Part shown: piece by piece, positions 12,001-22,713 of the stretch | Layout of the letters: the number at the start of each line of letters is the position of its first letter | How positions within the stretch are numbered: the first letter of the stretch is position 1 | Source of the DNA: Halichondria panicea | Taxonomy: Eukaryota; Porifera; Demospongiae; Suberitida; Halichondriidae | Direction of reading: 5' to 3' | Assembly: GCF_963675165.1 (NCBI RefSeq) | Contig: NC_087380.1 | Location: forward strand, 5,278,071-5,342,070 | Length of the DNA stretch: 64,000 bases | The notes under the pieces: generated by a model | The model's input: the letters and a program-made list of their open reading frames with translations, nothing else | Told to the model about the DNA's origin: nothing | Databases searched by the model: none | Program-made: the position numbers and the translations under genes

Positions 12001-14463
12001 GTGCTTCTATAGTGTTTATAGCTGTATATAATCTTCATCACTCGTCATTATAAGCAGTCGTTCTTCTCGGGTAAAGCAGGAAGATGATAAATAACTAACA
12101 CATCAATAAAGCATTCAGTTTCAATGAAAGCACCGCAGGTGCTGATGCCTCGGTGGAGATGCCAAAGCTACTAATAGCTAAGTCTGCTTTTATACTGATG
12201 AAAATTTTGGCAATAATTATTTTGCTGCATGCAAACTCACTCAAGGAGTGGGTAATGATCGACCATGATTGTTGTTAAAAACGATCGATGCCAAAAGTTT
12301 AAGTCTAAAATTAATGGCTGCCATCAGCAGAGCCTTGCAGCTCTCTTCCTCACTCTTGCAGCTACCAATAGCTAGCATTCTAGTGCAGAGCTAACTACTA
12401 AGTAGAGTAGTAACACTCGGTAAACAAGTTTGGCTACGTGCTCTTCTGAAAAGGCTGCAATGGCATTCCAAGTATTACTAAGCAAAACTAGGCATAACTC
12501 GAGAACGAAGCATTATTTTGCAAATCCACGAATTGAAATCCAAGTAAACATGACTAGAAGCCTATAGAAATGCTTACTTGCACTTGATTCATCCTTCAGC
12601 AGCTGTAGCAGTCTACACAGACGCACAAACACACTACCGTATACCTCGCTTGCGCATGCGCACCGAGGCATAATTATGGAAAATGTCCATGCTGACACTC
12701 GCGTCCTCTTACCAAATTATGACATAATATGTATAATTTATACCCTCTCAGGGTTTCATCTAGTGGGAGTGGGGGGGGGGCAGGGGTGAACCTTCCCCCT
12801 TCCCCCAAATGTTGTAGAATAATGACATCATCACACTATTATGTGCAATATGTAACTAGATCTGTGGGAGTGGCCAACCATTTGCCAAACCTTCCCCCAA
12901 AACTTTTAATCATAGATGAAACTCTGCCTCTTATATGACCTCTAGTGACTGAGTGTTCGCACACTAACATAATTCTTTTCTTGATTATTATTATTTGAAT
13001 TTACTCATTTTACTGCACTGTTGTAGGTACGACAAAATCTGTTGACTAGACAAAAGATTTTGGAGAAAAAAGATAAGCTAAGGAAACTCCGTGAACAAAA
13101 GAAGTTCGGAAAGAAGGTACAGTGTAGTTGCTATGTGTATCACACTATGCTTCATCGATATGCTCGGATCTAACTTTCAGCCCAGTAAAGGTTGTATAAT
13201 AATTATTGTCACGTTAAAATTAAAAGGTGGAAGCTAACTATTAATTTTATCACTTTTACAGGTCCAACATGAAGTTTTACAAAAACGTAGAGAAGAGAAA
13301 AAGGCGTCCCTGGACTCAATTAAGCGGTACAAGAAAGGCAAAGGGGAGAAGCCATCTTTCTTAGCAAACAAAGATGATGAGGATGACTTCCCAGTGGCTG
13401 CTCATCGCGAGAACAGAGGGGACAGGAAATCTGGAGACTGGGAGAAATCGAAGAAAAGACAAATGAGAGTAAGTTATAATAACATATTTTTTTACTATTT
13501 CTGCTAATAAGTGTACATGTAAAATCATAAAAGTGTGTACTTGCAGATCACAACTTGAGCACGAGCAAAATGTGCTAAACAGTGAAATACCTGTAAATAA
13601 ATTATACTAGGTATACGCACACGTATAATTATTTAAGTACTATTTTAGGAGAAAGAAGAAAAGTAAACTTGCTAGCTCTCTAGAGTATAGAGAAAAAGAT
13701 TTATGGATGCGTATAGATCTATAAAAATATCAACATTATTGGTTAGAACCAGTCTCTGATTTCTCTTTCCATGAGTAGTAGTGGTCGTTGTTGGTCATGT
13801 ACGTAAGACTCTTATATAGCTACAGGATCTATGGCTATACAGCCGGCCTATATAGCTAACTTAGATATTATTATGCCAATAGTAGATCAGTTAGGAGGTA
13901 ATAAAGATTAACCGAATGTAGCCGAATGTAGCCACACCCAATTCCGCATTCCTGAAGCGTGACATTTCTGAGCGTGACATACATACATACAAAGGTTTTC
14001 TGAGATACGATGCAGTATTAGTTGCCTCGTGCTAAGGTAGGTGCTCAGCAATTACCTTAAGTATGTAAACTTGAGTCTATTTCATTTCAGCACATAGTTT
14101 GTTGTTAAAAATTCATTCTGTTTGAGCAAGCCGAGGGCAGTTCTATGTATTCCCCGAGGACGCAGTCCTATAACATAATTTTTGTAGTTTAGAAATGTCA
14201 AGTTCAATGTCTGGTTATCTGTGTAGGACAAGACATATGGCTTTGGTGGCAAGAAGCGACGATTGAAGAGCAATACAGCTGATTCGAGTGCAGACATGTC
14301 CACATTCAGCGCTGGTCGACATAGTCGAACGGGTCGAGGAATAAAGGGAGGAGTCACTGGAGGTCCCAGAGGGAGGGCGGGAGCTGCTGCAGCTCCGGGC
14401 AAGAACGGAAAGAAGGGTAGACTGGGGAAGTCAAGGAGGCAAAAAATGAAACTTAAACGCTGA
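9039..14463 (+). CDS. EBNA1BP2: rRNA-processing protein EBP2 (EBNA1-binding protein 2)
   Basis: Exons 9039-9089, 10147-10230, 10339-10487, 10668-10791, 13027-13116, 13262-13468 and 14227-14463 sum to 942 nt (313 aa; human EBP2 has 306). The conserved EBP2 core is plain: an FKREMHFYQQA-like segment, then VPTKRPDDYFAEMLK, then a Lys/Arg-rich coiled region (KKLRKLREQKKFGKK is typical). The tail contains YGFGGKKR and ends in basic, Gly/Arg-rich sequence. Family role: nucleolar assembly factor for 60S pre-ribosomes, needed for 27S pre-rRNA processing. The start is the first in-frame ATG (M-S-M-E-E-D-Y). Intron 4 (2.2 kb) is swollen by a Mutator-like element, a family B copy and a family D copy. 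Confidence 0.95.
9832..10002 (+). mobile_element. Family B element, internally deleted copy
   Basis: It starts with AATGAAAGCACCGCAGGTGC and ends with GCATGCGCACCAAGGCATAAT, the same two ends as the roughly 560-bp copies at 12122 and 41198. Here they are only about 170 bp apart. It lies in intron 1 of EBNA1BP2 and is read as a deletion derivative. Confidence 0.65.
10844..11609 (+). mobile_element. Mutator-like non-autonomous element with 9-bp target duplication
   Basis: The element is 766 bp. It starts TAGCCTCGATCCCAGGCC and ends with the diverged complement GAGAGCCTGTGTAGAGGCTA. It is flanked on both sides by GGTAGTCAG (10835-10843 and 11610-11618). Each end is itself a foldback: GGCCTTACTTTTTCTTG at 10858 pairs with AAGAAAAAGTAAGGCC near 10952, and GGCTCTCCTTTTTC near 11460 pairs with GAAAAAGGAGAGCC near 11584. 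There is no transposase ORF. It lies in intron 4 of EBNA1BP2. Confidence 0.7.
12122..12675 (+). mobile_element. Family B element, long copy 1
   Basis: It begins CAATGAAAGCACCGCAGGTG followed by ATGCCTCGGTG and ends GCGCATGCGCACCGAGGCAT. The ATGCCTCGGTG word is therefore inverted at the far end. The interior closely matches 41198-41780 and, in reverse, 63481-63925. It lies in an EBNA1BP2 intron and has no long ORF. Confidence 0.75.
12749..12926. mobile_element. Family D inverted-repeat element, copy 1
   Basis: It starts CAGGGTTTCATCTAGTGGG and ends CATAGATGAAACTCTG, which are complementary termini. The interior has a G run, then GGTGAACCTTCCCCC. Related copies are at 33870-34115 and 38713-38879. 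It lies in intron 4 of EBNA1BP2. Confidence 0.65.
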
Positions 14464-15080
14464 CAACACTATTAGTATAATAGTGTGGGCTAATCGTGTA
14501 TGATGAAGTTCTTGGCAGTTTTTATTAACATTGCCACGGCTGTTATTCAAAAACAACACGGCATGCAATTACTTAAGAGGTAATTGCACGCTATCGTTGA
14601 CGATGTGCAGTTACTGGACCGGTTGTGATACAGGATTAATTGCTGTACTCTCTCCAGTCGCTATTAGCACATCATACGATTATGAGAATCTTATGAGATT
14701 CGTTTTGTCATTGAATGTGCATGAGAGTTTGCTTGTTGTTTTCATGCAAGATTAACACAATGTTGTAAAAAATACAATTGGCGTATGTCAGCTAAAATAA
14801 TGATCTCTTCGACCCCATGCTGTCAAGCTAAGATCTCACAGTATGCTACAATGTACTTTGCTGGAGCTAGCTAGCTGCAGTGAGAAGATGAATGATACAA
14901 TGTAGCTAACACTGTAATTAGTAATGGTCGTGTTATTTTAGTGAAAAATCGGTCTTGTGCCACCTCGTTGCAGGGCGGCTATTACAAAACTATTCTAATT
15001 TTACCTGCTAGGTAGTCATAACAACATAAAATTGAAAAGTTAAAAGTCACAGTAAAAGTTCTTACATATCCTCGACCTCA
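14464..15080. other. Spacer between EBNA1BP2 and CFAP144
   Basis: The spacer is 617 bp with no convincing coding exon. It holds the EBNA1BP2 3' UTR and the CFAP144 upstream region. GTTGTTATGACTACC on the minus strand (15011-15025), about 55 bp before the CFAP144 start, resembles an RFX X-box with one mismatch. Confidence 0.5.
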
Positions 15081-15874
15081 ATGGCGACTAAACAGGAGAA
15101 AGAGCAAGTAAATGTAGTACACCAGAATGCTATCTTCAGGGAGACCATTCACAAGGAGCAACGAGAACAAAAACTTTACACCAGTTACGGAGTAAATCCA
15201 TACAAAAAGGGTAAGTCCACCATTGTATTTTGATCTGGCAGTCAACTGCACTGTGCTACTGACAGATTACGTGCTCGCTGGAAAGCCAAATTCTCAATAT
15301 GATTCTGCTGAAGGCACAGAAGATCGTAAGTGGATACGTCCTTGACGATACCAAGGGCGTATAAAAGAATAGCAACTCCTATAATATGAGCAGAGTTCAA
15401 ACGTGGGCGGATGACTGTGCATGAAATGAAATTTCTATTTTAGCACTTTATGCAAATGCACACATTCCTCCGCCCACGTTTAAACTCTGCTAGCTACGTG
15501 TACTGATGTTACATGCCCTCTCTTCTTTTATACGCCCTTGACGATACATTATTATTACCAATTTATTGTCTCCTTGTAGAGCAATACCTTCAAGTGTACA
15601 GACGTGCACAGGATATCCCCCAGAGGAAATTTGACTTTCCTCAAACGGAGGCACAGGAAATTGGATGGGACACAAAACCACTGGTGAGAAGATGTGATGA
15701 TGTCATACCTAGTATTTCTGCATGATTCCACCCGGTTTTGATTCGTGCTTCTGTCCACAGATTAACCCCTTAAGAAACGACACTCGTCTAAATAATCCTC
15801 GTAGGAACTCGGAGATCACCAAATACATGGATACAGCATGGAGACAAAAAGAACAAGAAAATTTACAGCAATGA
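15081..15874 (+). CDS. CFAP144: Cilia/flagella-associated protein 144 (FAM183 family)
   Basis: Exons 15081-15210, 15266-15325, 15580-15683 and 15761-15874 sum to 408 nt (135 aa); vertebrate FAM183A is 134 aa. Family signatures are visible: a KLYTSYGVNPYKK segment near residues 31-43, and QTEAQEIGWDTKPL followed by INPLRNDTRLNNPR in the C-terminal half. The family belongs to motile-cilium axonemal proteins (microtubule inner proteins). The start is the only upstream in-frame ATG of exon 1. The protein has no signal peptide or membrane segment. Intron 2 carries a small inverted-repeat insertion. Confidence 0.88.
15352..15540. mobile_element. Short inverted-repeat element in CFAP144 intron 2
   Basis: The element is 189 bp. 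It begins CAAGGGCGTATAAAAGAA and ends with its exact complement TTCTTTTATACGCCCTTG. It is flanked by ACGATAC (15345-15351 and 15541-15547), part of a longer TTGACGATAC match. A second inner pair (GAGTTCAAACGTGGGCGGA / TCCGCCCACGTTTAAACTC) extends the hairpin. It looks like a MITE. Confidence 0.7.
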
Positions 15875-17085
15875 ACAGTTAGCGCATTATTTACAGTACA
15901 CATAATTGTTTGCTTTGTGTAATTAATCATTAAACCTAAATGTTCGATGACACCACTGTTTGCCTGTGTGAAGATAATTATTATGGATATTTTCATCATT
16001 AATTTTAATATAGCAAGTAGTGATATAATTTAAAGCTATGGTACAGCTTCCGAGAAAAATGAGGGAAAGTACCGTAAGGGTTCCAATAGAACCAACCTCT
16101 GTTAGGACACCCTCTTTTATAACGCCCATAATTATACTACCATATAAAACCATTTTTTTGTACATTGTTTCTATAAAAATAATTACTGGTTCTATAATTA
16201 GAACGTTTACGATAAACACCCCGAATAACACAAACAAGATGTGTTGGTATAATTATGTTGGTTAATAATTGGCATTTGAATGAGGTCCAAACTACTTCTC
16301 CTTCAGTTGTTGCAACTTGACGGTGTTGGTAGGATCAGTTATTTGGGGGCATATCGAACTGTCTATATAGCAGCGTCATAATCTCTGTTTATCTCCTTTA
16401 CCATAAATCATGTAACGCCAGTAAAGAATCTGAATGCTTGAATAGAAGAGTAGTGCGAGTTAAACAGTAAAAGTAGTGCTGGACCTTGACTCAAAAGCAT
16501 AGATAATGCTCAAACCATGCCACAACATTATCGTAAAATCCGATCAAAATTAATAGGCCATGACCAAAGACGTGTAGGTGATTTCCGCGCTACAAATCGT
16601 GGGGTCACTTGTTATTCCTACAACATGATGGCCTGACTTTTGTGATTATGGACATTTATAATAGCAGCTTTGATGCTTTTTACACAATGTGCAATTGTTT
16701 TATGGTGTAATCTTTCCTTTACAACTAGCTGTTCTTGGGCAAACCTTTCTTTGGAGCGGGCTCCTCCGGCTCCGGCCTCCCTAGCCCTCTTGCCTCCTCC
16801 ATTCGATATCAATTTTGCTTGCTGGTCGATCAGCCCATAGATTGAAGAGTTAACTGATCTATTAAATGTATATGATCAGCCATTCTGCTCATTTTAGTTG
16901 GGCGGAGTCCCAGGTAATGAGGATTTATTGTTGCCCAATAGGGATTCCCCCACCCCCACTGCCACATCATCAACTTTTACATGTGCAAATCAGCAACTGT
17001 GACTAGACTGTATTCCTGATTAAAAGGTGAAGCTTGCTGCATGCTAGTACTTTATAGCACTGTATGAAAAATATTAGAGATCAAG
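15875..17085. other. Spacer between CFAP144 and FBXO4-like gene
   Basis: The spacer is 1.2 kb, AT-rich, with no supported gene. The minus strand is open from 16812 to 16618 (basic, Gly/Ala-rich product), but there is no recognisable family or splice context, so it is not called. A 5' exon of the FBXO4-like gene could lie here. Confidence 0.4.
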
Positions 17086-18312
17086 ATGCTTCATTTGAAC
17101 CACTTTCATTGTTTCTACGAACAGGATAGCCCTTTCAGCGATACTTGTAAAGAGGTCACCAGTCGTCTCCATCAGGCTGCTGAGTTGTGTGGCTCCTCTT
17201 TGAGAGCAGGAACTGCCTCTCTGAAGCAATCAAACACCATTACACTTTCTGACCTTCCAGTAAGTGCCTTCATCACCAACTTTACCTGTTATTGAACTCT
17301 CTGTCCGACAGATTATTGTTCAGTTACACATTTTCTCCTACCTTGATGCTCGTTCACTGTGTCAATTGGCTGTGACGTCTTCTAGACTGAGTCAGTCATC
17401 ATGTGATTCTCTCCTGTGGTCGCGTCTACTGGCAAGAGACTCTCTCTCATGGTCTGTGTTGGGACACCTCTCCTATCCCCCTGTGTACACCTCAGCCGGC
17501 TCAGAGCTTTCCCCAAAAGAAATGTGAGTATAGCTATTGACTTTATTACTACTTCCTTGATTCATGTACTTACTTATTTTCATGTACTTATTGCAGATAT
17601 GAGGCTTGCTATAGTCGCCGTGAGTGCATTCCTCAGCGATCATTCACTCACCCTCTCACCACACGACTACGGGGTCTTGTTCGAAGACTACAAGGTCATG
17701 TGCCAAAATTGCTAGTTGTCGGCTCAGGACTAGAGACTCTTCCATTCATTCGCACTCTGCTATGGGAGGAACAGTCACCATATAAACCCATTGGCATGTC
17801 CCCTGGCAAAGATGGTGAGTGACGGTTCTACTAAATCTTTCTTCTAATCGTTCTACTATTTGTACTGTGCAGGCATTGGCAGTGGTGTGTGTGTGCAGCA
17901 TAGGGACCGTCCCCTCAACCTTGTGACCCTCTACAGAGCCCCAAAGGCTGAACGAACTTCCTCAACTGTCAACAAGCTACTCACAGCGTCAAGAGAAGAA
18001 CTGACACCAGGTGTACAGGAGCTGTGTCAACAAGCTGATGGATTGGTTTTAGTAGTTGATTCCACAGAGGCCCCCTGCTGTGACGATGCTAGTCTATTGG
18101 GTGGAATGATTGGCTACTGTCCTCATGGAACACCTGCACTCATTCTAGCCTGCTCAATGAAGGAGTTAGAGGTCAGCCCACCCCCCCTTTGCTGGGCCGA
18201 GAGTCTACAGTTGACCAGACTGAGCGTCCCATGGCAAGTGAGGAGGCTGAATTTAGAGGCTACCAGTGGGCTTGAACAAGGGATGGACTGGCTGTTAACA
18301 GCAAGACAATGA
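17086..18312 (+). CDS. FBXO4: F-box only protein 4-like (SCF substrate receptor)
   Basis: Exons 17086-17259, 17312-17523, 17597-17814 and 17873-18312 join in frame (about 347 aa; human FBXO4 387). The F-box is at about residues 55-100 (ITLSDLPIIVQLHIFSYLDA, then SLCQLAVTSSRLSQ and LLWSRLLARD), with LSWSVL after it as in FBXO4. The C-terminal half matches the degenerate GTPase-like dimerisation and substrate region, including DGIGSGV, an ADGLVLVVDSTEAP strand and SVPWQVRRLNLEA near the end. Known FBXO4 targets include cyclin D1 and TRF1. The start is uncertain: the ATG at 17086 is used, but CTACGAACAG ending at 17124 could be a splice acceptor, so the true N-terminus may lie in an upstream exon. 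Confidence 0.82.
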
Positions 18313-18557
18313 TGTGTGGAATGGCTGAATGCTTTATGTTGCGTATACTTAATACTTGAAGCTAATTAAATTTTTGTTCAATTTACTTTGCACCACCCAC
18401 ACAATACGAATTTCATAATAATTATGCCTATTAAAATTTATAATAAAGGACCGTCATGCATATACATGTACGTGCATACAGCTACATGTACTTGATGAAA
18501 CATGCGATAAAATCCACTGAAGTATGAATTTGAAAGGTTAAACAAAATAAGTATCTG
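18313..18557. other. Convergent 3' spacer FBXO4 / MFSD14
   Basis: The two stop codons are 245 bp apart. The stretch is AT-rich, with TAATTAT and TACATGTA words, and must hold both polyadenylation regions. Confidence 0.55.
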
Positions 18558-21500
18558 CTATAACAAGGATTGTCTAGTGAGCTCCACAAAAACTGGGGCG
18601 TCAGTGTCAGCTGGTGATCGATGCAATGTGTCATGTGAATTGTCATGTTCTATAAGAGGTAATGTCATTGCTGTACTAGTCGAGGAGGAGGGTGCGTTGG
18701 AATTTCTCCGAGAGTGGTTGATTTTGATTGGCTCAGTTTCCTTGATACAACACGCTACCATGATGGCCAGGAACACAGGAAACACTCCAAACAAGAATGG
18801 GACACCCTTGAAGAGCTCATTCTGTTTGTGTGGGACATAGAGAACAGTCATAATACTTACAAGAGACACACAATCTCATTTGGGGTGGATGAAAGCCTAT
18901 ATCCCTCATAGCACCCATGCTGATGAGAATGACCTAATGAGACGTTACATGCCGATGTATAGTAGTAGTGACTTTGAACTCTATGAAAATTAGGGTTGAA
19001 AATTTATTGTATGTACCAACATTATACACAGTGTACATGTAGTGCTTCAACGATGACTACAGTAATTTAATTAATGTGTATAATACCTCTATTATAGGTG
19101 CCACAGAAATATTTGCAGTACTGCTGTGTCCAGGACTCAAACCCACAGCACTCTTACCGACACCAACAGCTTCCCCAAGATTAACGTGGAACACCCAGAA
19201 CAGGAACCCAAATATAGCTGGACCCAGCCCATTACACAACCCTCTCATTCCGGTGAGTATGCCGAGGGCCACCCCCTGTTGTTCTGACGAGGCATTCTTG
19301 CTGACCAAAGCGCTGATGGCAGGGTAAATGATGGAAGATATGGCTGCAAATATGCCAGCAAACCACATCAGCCTAGTGTGTGTGAGGGGGGTTAGGGGTA
19401 ATGATCATGTGTACAGTAATTTCAATGTAGCTTACACGTGGTTGAAGATGTACCGTATAGCGGGTAAATTTTGCAAGCCTACTATTTGGCGAACTATTAA
19501 TGGCGATTATTTATTTGACTATGCTATGGAAATTTTTTTAATTTGGCGACCACCTTGATTCACCAAATAGACAAGATTACCCGCTATACGGTAGTCAGGT
19601 ACAGCCTAGCCTACTAAAACATTGATATTAAATTAGCATAACTATTTTCATAGTGGGAAACCATGAGGAACATGCATCACTTAGTTCAACCTTGGGCTGC
19701 ACACAGGCAACAAACACCATACAGTACATGTACATGTAAGTACCATTTTGAGGTCCACACTCCATATATGAACAGCTGCACTGCCTGGAAAACCAGCCCT
19801 ATGATGATGGTATACTTATAGCCAAAGAAGGTCATGAGCCAAGTCAGGCCCAGAGTCTGAGCACCTACTGAGGTCACACAAAGAACGGCTATGAACAGCG
19901 CCACTTGGTTCAGTGAGAATCCAACCACCTGGAGAAAGGTTAGATTACAAAAGCTCTGCCTACATGTACAGTATGGTACGGAGCCGTACACTTCACCTAC
20001 TGTATAGGCTGTTCATATTGAACTGTAAATTCTGGAGAGCTGTTGCGATTCGAATACAAGTTTGAAATACACTTTTTATACATGTATATGTACAGTACGT
20101 ACAAACAGGAGTACACTCCTGGTACAAATTATGAATGCATGCATGTACATTGTAAGACTGGACTGTACACCAATGACGATACTAAATGTATGTGAATTTT
20201 TACTTCAAGGCTGGGGAAACAACCCCTATAATTGTGCCTGAACAGATTTTAAGGAACAATTCTACAATGCTTCACGGTATCTACTTCACTACAATAATCT
20301 ACTACAATTGCCTAGTGTATAGCTGACCTTTTGAAGGTAGAGGAAGAAACATGAGTATTGGCCAGCCTCAGGGAGGTAGGAAAGAAAGACCATGATGGAG
20401 AGCCGCAGGAGACGAATGTCTTTACCAGCCTTACGCAGGGACTGTGGAAACACAGTGGGTTATGAACACTTTGCATACATGTAGTGTACAGTAGGTACGC
20501 ACGCATACATGTACATTCTTTATACTACTATACTGTACAAATGTAGACGCTCTTCAAAACTCTCCCTAAGAAGCGAGTGTTAACACCTTGTAACTTAAAG
20601 GGGCCTACATGTACATGTACATGTATATAAGTTTTCTGTCACTAATTCACTTTCCTATATAAGCAAAGGAAACCTTTCAACAAAATAATGACAATTATTG
20701 CCCCGGGCCCCTCAGCCCCCTCTACATGTACTTGGAAGGTTCACTGTATACTCACAGCAAAGGGGTCCACTTGGTCCCAGTTGATCTCTCCCCAGTTGCT
20801 TTTTCTCTCTTTGAGGCTCTCGGGCACCATAAACCAAATGAACATGACGTTGAACAGTGCTACCATGGTAGCTAGTAGAATGACTTGTGTCTCCCCATGC
20901 AGTGGGCTGGCATTCAGGATGTACGTACCCAATGCCGGACTGATGACCAGACTAGCAGCAAAGGTGGCAGACACCTGTGCGTGACGGTGTGTGGATGGAT
21001 GGGGTAAGTTTTGAATTAGAATACGGTTTATTTCTTATGATAAAGGTCCACTCTACGATAGGTAAGCCTTCCATTTATAGTGTATATAGTTAGTGCTCAC
21101 CAGTCCATAGGAGTATGTCCTCTCATCCTCACTTGTGCAATCTGCCACGTAGGCAAACACAATGGAGAAAGTGACAGAAAACACTCCCGATATCGCCACA
21201 CTAATAAAGTAGGCCCTGTGGGGAGGGGGGTGTTACAAAGGACATTCTATTGATCTCCTAATTTACCGTACTTAATAACGTATTTTCATTCCCTAACTGA
21301 GCATACGTATTAAGTATGGTAGAATAATTAGTATACAGCAATCTTTCTCGTTAGAATACTCACATCTACTGCAATTATGACACACTTGGCAAGGTGGTCT
21401 TATTGCATTTGTAAATGAGCATATGCCCGTGCTCTGTACACGTACATACTCTCACTAGACTATCCAGTGACTCACGTGGCACTATAGAGCAGTATGGGGA

Positions 21501-22626
21501 TGGGTGCACAAGTGAAGAGCACTGAGAGGAGCAGGAAATACTTCCTCCCCCAGGCATCGGACAAAGCCCCAAGTAAGGGGGCAGATAAGAACGACAGAAT
21601 GCCCTACATAAGAGAAGACACAACTCAACATAGGACTAAGTATGTAGGGTGTTAGGGGAAGTTCTGTAAATTAACCATACAATTTCATTTCTAGTCATAA
21701 TCCAATACCAACCACTTGATGTGGTTTGGCAATGATCAGAGCATTATTTGTACAAGTACGAGTACATGACTGGCCTACCTTGACTCCCTGTACGATGCCA
21801 TTCATGAGGAAAGTGCCAGTGGGAAAAGCCGTCTTGAGAGCCTGCACAGGAGGAATGGCTATTAAACTAAGTGGAGACCTCAGAATGTGCTCTGTGACAG
21901 CATACAAAATGGATACACTCTATAACATGTCACATGAACGACAACACATAGCTAGCAGTGTTTTCTTCAGGTACTGTACGTTCTTCACTGTACATTGCAT
22001 GAATTCATTTACACTGCATGTAGGCTCATTTTTTTAAAACACCATTTTTTCATACCATTATACTGATACAAAGGAACAATTTGTCATTGATGCCTAAATT
22101 TTGCTACATCATTTTAAAAGGAATTCTATGAACTGTAAATAGTGTGCGCTAGGAAGTGAATCACTTGTTCAACGTGAGGTGCCTTCATACCAGTCAGCCT
22201 CACAGTGTGACTAACCTGTATAGTGGGTGAAGTGAGGAGGCCCCAGGAAAAGAACTCTAGGAAGATGACCACAGTGGCATGGGAAACACTCGCCTTGCCA
22301 TAACCCTGCATATAATATATGCAGGTTAACATGAACATGTTTCACTGTACACACTGTGTCTAGCATCGGTGTAGTAGTAAACACACAAACATAAGTACAA
22401 TAGATTACACAGCTAGTGTACAATTAGTCGATCTCATAGTGATTGTAGATATACTCGATCTACAACTTGCCTCTATCATGTCATTGCAACCACTTTCTGA
22501 TGAAGACCTCTTCCTTCCTCTTCTGAACACATTTTTTATCCTACTGAAAGCTCTACCTCTCATCATTTTTTCCATTCTCCTACTAACTTGTGACCTTGTG
22601 TCATCATCACTAATTTTTGTGTTCAT
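18558..22626 (-). CDS. MFSD14: MFSD14/Hiat1-family major facilitator transporter
   Basis: Exons in transcription order are 22626-22411, 22305-22216, 21841-21779, 21603-21476, 21215-21101, 20974-20756, 20441-20328, 19928-19744, 19372-19087 and 18821-18558. They total 1,680 nt (559 aa). MFSD14 landmarks include VVIFLEFFSWGLLTSPTIQ (TM1), FLMNGIVQGVK, then a DAWGRKYFLLL loop (MFS motif A), FAYVAD, and SATFAASLVISPALGTY. SYLPEAGQYS and GLCNGLGPAIFGFLF also match. Twelve membrane segments are expected. The N-terminus is longer and more basic than in vertebrates. The tail is Ser-rich and hydrophilic. The family sits in intracellular membranes and its substrate is not firmly known. The exon 1 donor (GTGTAA) is weak, so that junction is the least certain. 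Confidence 0.92.
19451..19593. mobile_element. Family C MITE, copy 1
   Basis: It begins TACCGTATAGCGGGTAAATT and ends with TTACCCGCTATACGGTA. It is 143 bp and lies in an MFSD14 intron. The ends are shared with copies at 27109, 52835, 55290 and 59957. Confidence 0.75.
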
Positions 22627-22713
22627 GTTGTAATCAAGGGTCCATAAGTCAAAGTTCGAAGGTCACAGTTCAAAGTATCGTAGTTCTATATTAAAGTGAA
22701 CAAGACCACAAAA
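22627..22713. promoter_or_regulatory. 87-bp bidirectional start region MFSD14 / LMBRD2
   Basis: The initiator ATGs of the two divergent genes are separated by only 87 bp. The interval includes AAGGTCACAGTTCAAAG, which contains a nuclear-receptor-like AGGTCA half site. Either the promoter is extremely compact or one gene has an unseen upstream non-coding exon. Confidence 0.55.

Noticed and set aside
16038-16265. Overlapping ORFs on both strands near 16.1 kb
   Set aside because: AT-rich, Ile-rich translations with no family features, probably decayed repeat sequence.
16618-16812. Minus-strand ORF with a basic Gly/Ala/Arg-rich start
   Set aside because: It is short, with no recognisable domain, no supported splice partners and compositional bias at its N-terminus. 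It could be a small gene but cannot be supported.
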